Shown: in pieces, positions 58,143 through 64,000 of the stretch
How the letters are laid out: the number at the start of each line of letters is the position of its first letter
Numbering within the stretch: position 1 is the stretch's first letter
NCBI GenBank assembly: GCA_963920765.1
Contig: OY987248.1
Span: forward strand, 15,534,539 to 15,598,538
Length of the DNA: 64,000 bases
DNA from: Ulota crispa
Lineage: Eukaryota; Streptophyta; Bryopsida; Orthotrichales; Orthotrichaceae
Direction: 5' to 3'
Notes under the pieces: generated by a model
What the model saw: only the letters and a program-made list of their open reading frames with translations
Told to the model about the DNA's origin: nothing
Database searches by the model: none
Position numbers and translations under genes: made by a program

Positions 58143-61100
58143 GGCTATAACCAGCTAGTGTTCAAAATACAGTTGAATTTGATGGACCCCAATTAGGGCA
58201 TTTGCCAATGCAAGGCAGTCATGCAGTATAATTAATGAACCCATCTCCCATTCATAATTAAGGGCCTCCACGAAAAATACCCTATTAACTTTGGTAAGTG
58301 TTGGCGAGTGACTTCTGAAGGGAGCCTCCAAATTTCAATTGACACAAAAATTTAAATTCCCAAGGTGTACTTATTAAGTACAAGTACCATGTGACTTAGT
58401 TGAACTCTCAAATGGGACGGCAACCATTTATTTCGAAGACCAGTAAGGTAGGCGCACCCATAAGCATGGAAATAAGGGTTTTGGAGTAGGAAAAACAATT
58501 GACTAACTTTGAAAAAAATACTATAAGTTAGGAAATGGAAACCAAAAATATTAGTATCAATTTTAAGGTTCCAATTGCAAGCATTTGTTCACAAAGATTT
58601 TTCAAAATCCAAAATCACCGAAATTGTAGGAACCATGTGTAAGAGATGCTAATCACAAGGCTTGTTGGTTCTTAAATAGTGAGATGGGTACTCAAAACCT
58701 CATGCTAGTCACTCACAACCATCACTTCATCACCCATCACCATCACTTAACCACCCACAACCATTTGTGTTTTAATTGATTAGCCCTGCCACTGTCAAGT
58801 GATGAGCATGGGGATGCAACGCTTATGGATGCTACTACCTTAATGGATGGTTAAATGTTGCATGTTTGGCCCAAATGTCATTAAAGTACAAGTGTTTGCA
58901 AAAAAAAATAAAGGTAAAAAATATATGATTGACTGGGGAATGGTTGTTGAACTTGCATTCTTGCATTTTCTTAAATTTTTATTGTGGGGTTAACCCTTCT
59001 ACGCCTAAGCTATCTCCAAATACGCTAAAAAGGGGCCAAACTTAAGGGCGTTTCACTTTGTATCTCTTAGTTCCTTAGAAGTTTTGAACTTTTTGATTGG
59101 ATGAGAGGTTGAAAATCGGGACTTGGGACAAACTTCCATGGTGGCTCAAGAACAAGAAAACCTATTGCAAACTTGTTTGTTGTTTTTGGTTTTAGCATTT
59201 TAGGTCACCATGGGAGTTCCCTCTTATTCCTTCACATAATGTCCCAAGTCCTAAAACATTTGGAAATGCATATATGGTAACACTTTTTGAAAATTTTGAA
59301 GTCATAAAAATGCAATTTTGTAACAAAAATTGGGTATAGTTGAAATGTTACATAATTCGCTATAAAACAGACAAAGATCTTCCTAACTCATCAAAGTTTG
59401 AGGTAAGATTGGGAACAGCCTTGTTTCATTTGAAGTTTATAAATTTAATTGGGATACTAAATGTTCAAGTTCATCTAATTGTTTTATTGATTCGGCTTGC
59501 AAAAACATTGGCTTGGGTTTGGAGATGGATTAGATGTAAAGAACTTTAAATTGGAATACTTTGGGGAGGGCTAGCTAGCATTTTGGCCATAGGTGGCAAT
59601 TTTAATGCACGCCTCTATTGTTACATGCTTTTCACAAAGGTAAAGATATGTATGAGCAATGAGCATAGAGATACCAAAATAATAGAAAGTTAGCCAAAAA
59701 AAAATGACAAAATTATTGATTGAAAGTTTATTTGATAAAAATCAACACATCTAATCATAGCATAAATATATAGGCAGTAATTGGCGCATGCATTCAAAAA
59801 ATTAGTTGAAATTGAGAAATGATGGGATTTTTACCAATGGAGCTCAAAACTTATATGAATTTTTGAACTTCTAGGTTTTTCTGCACCAAGATGTTTGTCA
59901 TTACTCCAATATAATAAGAGAGAATTTATTTTGTTTCATGAATGCAAAGTCAACATTTCTCACCAAAATTAAAACCAACAATATATATTGTAAGATGAAA
60001 ATGGGGAAAAGAAGGTATTAAATCTTGAGGAGTATCATATAAATAGAGAGATTAGAAGTAAGAGATTTTTTTTTTATAATTTTTAAATCATTGTTAGAAA
60101 GCTCGTCAAGTCACTACAAATCCATCACCAATGTATTCTCAATGATCAAAACACCACGTTGAAGTACTTTCAAGTTACAAAATTAATGATTGAGAGTAAA
60201 AAGGGCGTTAGTAGACATTGGTGAATATATATTCAAAGTTAGTTAATTACACTTGGGAGGAGTTAAAAGCATATTTGAGCATTAATCTCCACCTCAAAAA
60301 TATTACCCACCTTTCTTCCCCTTTCTCAACTTTCAAAATATGTGCTCACTACTAAACTTTGATAAGGAATCAATTGTATACAAAGAACCTCAATATGGGA
60401 TGGAGGCCTAGGTCTCTATTTTGTAATGTAACATCAAAATAACAAAGTTCAAAATACTCAATTGAATATCATGGAAGTGTAAATCGCAGTAAGTTATAAC
60501 ATTTTGATTCACAACCAATGCTAATCTTGAAATTCAAGTAATCCTTTATTGTGATTAGTTTTATACCTCAACAAACACCTGTGTTTACAAAACAAAATCT
60601 ATAACATTTCATTTTAAGCTCTAAGCTTAAGGAGGTCTACTTTAGCTGTTAAAGTACATACTCATAGTAATTAGTGCAAAACCTCCCAATTTAAAAGTTC
60701 TTGTGATTATCAAAAGAATGTCACAAGCGCTATCGATTATACACAAACAGATGAGACTGAGTGTTCACAAATCAATCACTAATGAAGAGACAGTAGATTA
60801 AGTCTAGAAAATGAAAAATGCCAAGCATGGTATTATCAGTATGAATGTAAGATCATTGAAAGAACTAAGAACATTTTTATATATTGTGTAGTTAAACCCA
60901 TTTTAGCATTACGGAACAAATTCAAGTCATGAGCACAAGCAAACGACATGTGATTCTAAATGCGAGTTAAAAATTTCATCCACTAAAGGTAAAATACCAT
61001 GGGGAAAACGTTTTATATGCATTGGCAAGTGCTTACATGCAAATTGCAAAAACATGGTAATGAAATGTTCAAGACATGGATTTTGAACCCCTAAGGAAAC

Positions 61101-61610
61101 ATTCATACCAAAAATGGGAAATACGAAATTCATGACGTTAAGATTTCATATTTTCATTGTGTTTTTGCACAGAAAGGGGGTTAATTTTAACCTTGATCTA
61201 ATGTGACATATAACATGGCACATAGATTAAATCTCAATCGTGTTAGGATTAATCTTTTGTTCACAAGGAATATAATCTTCAAAATATTTGGATGTTGAAA
61301 AGGATTAGTGAGGCCATTTAAATTCCACAAAGAGGGTGGGATCTTTTTTGTTCCTTGCTCATTTCTTGAAGATTATCTCTCCCCCCTTTCTTGTTAATGT
61401 GCACTTAATTGGGACCTAATATTATGTCTTTGAATCTTCTCACAATTTGCGTTATCTAAAAATATGAGTGCATTTGGTGAGGCTGATTTTGACTTCCATG
61501 ATGAACCATGTATCTTTGATCACTTCTAAAAAAAATTCAAATAAAAAACAACTTCTTTTTGTCCTACAAAGAGTTTTTTTTAATGACTGCAGGACTAAAA
61601 ACATCTCCTT
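58143..61610. other. Gene-free stretch with one family O element
   Basis: 58444-58852 is a family O copy. 58988-59050 has TTAACCCTTCTACGCCTAAG and CTTAAGGGCGTTT, possibly a small TTAA-type relic. The remainder is AT-rich with no coding evidence. Confidence 0.4.
58444..58852 (+). mobile_element. ~410-bp element (family O) copy 2
   Basis: Left TAAGGTAGGCGCACCCATAA, right CTTATGGATGCTACTACCT; reverse of the copy in kinase intron 1 (24693-25123). Confidence 0.72.
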
Positions 61611-61640
61611 AGGCATTTAGGGGTTAACCCCTAAATGCCT
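61611..61640. repeat. Perfect 30-bp palindrome at a shared TTAA
   Basis: Each half is AGGCATTTAGGGGTT read inward; centre GTTAAC. It is two TTAA-type termini head-to-head. Confidence 0.97.
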
Positions 61641-62380
61641 CAAAGGACCAAAAGTGTCCTCACATGATTTCAAATGCTTGTTTGAGGCATTGGATCAATT
61701 CTTTTGATCTTGCTATGAAGTACAATTATGAAGGCATTCCCGTTATCCACACAATGGAGTAATGGCAAGGCAGGCCAAATGTCAAACAAGTGTTGCAAGA
61801 GATTTGATTAGGTCAAACACCATATGGGGAGTGGTGGCAAGCTGCGTTTTACAACTTGCAACAAGTCAATATCCTTTGCAAGCTTCCTTGTGTGTGCTTT
61901 GTAGTAGCGGGTAATTTGTTCACAAGGATTCAAGCATGTTCTAAACCCTTATTATGGCAACCCTCACCAACTATGCCAATCATTGTTTTCCTTGCAATAG
62001 CAATTTTAAGCCCCAAAACTTAACATAAAAACTAGTACAATCTTCATTCTTTTACAAGTGTGTGCATACACATCTAATCTTGTTGCTTGCAAAATTTGAG
62101 ATGAATAAGGGGTTTTTAGAATTTTTTAAAAATTATCAAATAGCAACTACCTACCAAAAAATGAGATTGTCATCACATGTTGTTAGATCAAATGTTATAA
62201 TCTCCCTTTTCCCACGTTCAATTGTTCTCAAAATTTGCAAGCCATTTTCTAAGTAGGTGTTCCACCATTTTTAATGGTCACTTTTCATGAATCATGTGAT
62301 TGATTGAGATAAAACATCAATGTTCTAAGTCTCCCAAAAACCTGATTTTGGTGAAAATGGCATGGGTGCTTAGGGATTAA
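61624..62380. mobile_element. TTAA-flanked element, ~757 bp
   Basis: TTAACCCCTAAATGCCTC to GGTGCTTAGGGATTAA. Ends match as inverted repeats with differences; interior not seen elsewhere in the window. Confidence 0.6.
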
Positions 62381-62457
62381 GGTGTCTTGAACCAACAAGG
62401 TAATGTTTGATACCTCACACTTACAATCATCCATGGTGTGAAGGAGTGGATACCATG

Positions 62458-62768
62458 TAAGGTATGTACACCCATAAGCACCATTGTCCCCAAAATCGTC
62501 ACCTCTAAAATCTTGAAAAATCTGTGGAAGTGAATAGATACAATGACAAGGATGTAGGGCATGTGAACATGAAATCTTAATAGTGTTTATGGGTACAATG
62601 GCGGTTTGCTCTTTAAAAAATTCACAACTTATTCTCACATTATCCAAATAGGACATTCAAAAGTGCAAACTCATTATTTTTTTTGTTCCTAATCGGATCC
62701 TATAATTTACTAGCTGTTTATTGATACTCATCATGTTCAAAACCCTTAGTTTGGCTTGTGGGTAGAAG
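62458..62768 (-). mobile_element. ~310-bp element (family P) copy 2
   Basis: Left TAAGGTATGTACACCCATAA; interior CACAACTTATTCTCACATT reverse to 54660-54969. Confidence 0.65.
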
Positions 62769-62956
62769 CGAAGTCAACCAAAGTCTAAGAGGAGTCCAAC
62801 AAAACCATCTCTTCATTTTTGCAGATTTCATTAGTTCCACGCTTAGATTGAGGTCAGTCTTACCTCCCTACTCAAACCAGGATGTAATTGATTTATTTGG
62901 CATTCCTTGTAGAGGTCGCCTTGAAGTCATCCACTGACCACAGTCACCATTGTTGA

Positions 62957-63197
62957 TTAACCCCGAAAGGACAATGCAGCTCACTGTGACCAGTACAATA
63001 CAGGATATTTTTCTTGTATTTGGAGTGCAGCCACACTATTATTATATTTGAGATCAACAAAGAAGTTAGAATATAGACAATGTTGTTCTCGTACGGTAGT
63101 CAAGATTTCAAATTAAAACTTTTTGTTGGTAGTAAATGCCAGTTATACAATAGTATACATAGTATGTATTATAATAGCTCAATCCTTTACGGGTTAA
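62957..63197 (+). mobile_element. TTAA-flanked element, type B copy 8
   Basis: TTAACCCCGAAAGGAC to CCTTTACGGGTTAA, 241 bp; interior GTATTTGGAGTGCAGCCAC, GAGATCAACAAAGAAG. Confidence 0.85.
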
Positions 63198-63965
63198 CCA
63201 TTTAAGGCCGGGAGTGCCAATTTTGGTTGTTTGAAGCCGTTTCTTTTCAATAACTTTTGAACAATGACGTGATTGCAATTGACATGGGAACAAAGTTGGA
63301 GGGCATGGGATTTCTGATCAAGCATACCTAAGTACGTTGTTATTGGATTTATATTGAATCCAAAAGCTTGGATTGAAGTGAGTCAAGCTTAGGATCGTGA
63401 GTAAAAACTGTACAAAAATCCCCTCACTATGTGATGCATGATATTTTTGTCCAAACTCAAATTCAATTGAATTAATTTTCATATGCTTGGTATGAAGGTC
63501 ACCTACCACATTGCACTTTCTCAAATTCACATTTGGGCTCTAAAAGGACACAGACTTGACCTCACAACACTGTATATGATTTTGGAAATAATGACGCCCT
63601 CAACTTGGCATGGATGTGTTATAATCTTTTTGATTATTTGGGTTGCACTCGCAAGATTTGACCAAGTAATAGATTCAATAGTATGTATTCCATCTATACG
63701 GGTAGATCTCAATAAGATCCGAGCATTTATTAAGCAAACATGGAAAAAGGATGCTACCTAGTGATCGCAAATACAATTTTCACTTTTACCTTAAGTGGCT
63801 AAAAACACTACTAAAAAGTAAAAATTTACTAATTTAACATTGTAAAGTTTCAAAAAAAATTAGCTATATGATTTTTTGGTAGCAATCTTGCTGATTTAGC
63901 CAATTTGAGGATTGCAGTGCAGAAAGCAATCCTAAGCCAGGGGCGCCCACAGCCCTAAGGGTTAA
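63194..63965. mobile_element. Candidate TTAA-flanked element abutting the previous one
   Basis: TTAACCATTTAAGGCCGG to CCCTAAGGGTTAA, ~772 bp. Termini are only partly alike, so boundaries are tentative. Confidence 0.45.
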
Positions 63966-64000
63966 GCATATTGTACTTACGACAAGGCTCACATTATAAC

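Overview
The window is nuclear DNA of a land plant. It is AT-rich, has long introns with canonical GT..AG borders, carries one plant-type receptor kinase gene, and is crowded with small non-autonomous DNA transposons. I cannot name the species. Exons are clearly GC-richer than introns, and the transposon families are not ones I recognise from a particular flowering plant; a bryophyte, lycophyte or fern is possible but not shown.

Only one protein-coding gene can be supported. It lies on the minus strand from the ATG at 25849-25851 to the stop at 4357-4359. I reconstructed 18 exons (2,895 nt, 964 codons plus stop) whose phases join without a break. The product is a leucine-rich repeat receptor-like kinase of subfamily LRR-VIII-1, close in architecture to Arabidopsis At1g06840: signal peptide, N-terminal cap, LRR exons of mostly 72 nt, a Cys-containing juxta-LRR domain, one transmembrane helix, an intact RD-type Ser/Thr kinase and a conserved VAPR C-terminus. 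A family-atypical Arg/Gly/Asp/Thr repeat sits in the C-tail. Introns total about 18.6 kb and are inflated by transposon insertions.

The layout is as follows. 1-4356 is the 3' flank, with a 933-bp TTAA element and two inverted-repeat elements. 4357-25851 is the kinase gene; its introns hold foldback elements with 8-bp target duplications, a 9-bp-TSD Mutator-like MITE, five members of a ~255-bp MITE family, and tandem duplications. 25852-26800 is the likely promoter, with a G-box and a 9-10-bp minisatellite. 26801-64000 contains no gene I can support. It is a nested mosaic of short elements, including a nested complex at 26810-27913, a duplicated block rich in GGGTAAA motifs (28231-29322), a GC-rich foldback (32524-32946), an almost perfect 417-bp-arm inverted repeat (45114-46011), and a CACTA MITE inserted in another element with a visible 3-bp duplication (51607-51781).

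The most striking system is a superfamily of about 20 elements (92 bp to ~970 bp) whose ends read TTAACCCCTAAATGCC or close variants. TTAA as target and CCC as first bases is the signature of piggyBac-type elements, which are little known in land plants. Several abut head-to-head and share one TTAA, giving perfect palindromes. No transposase is encoded in the window.
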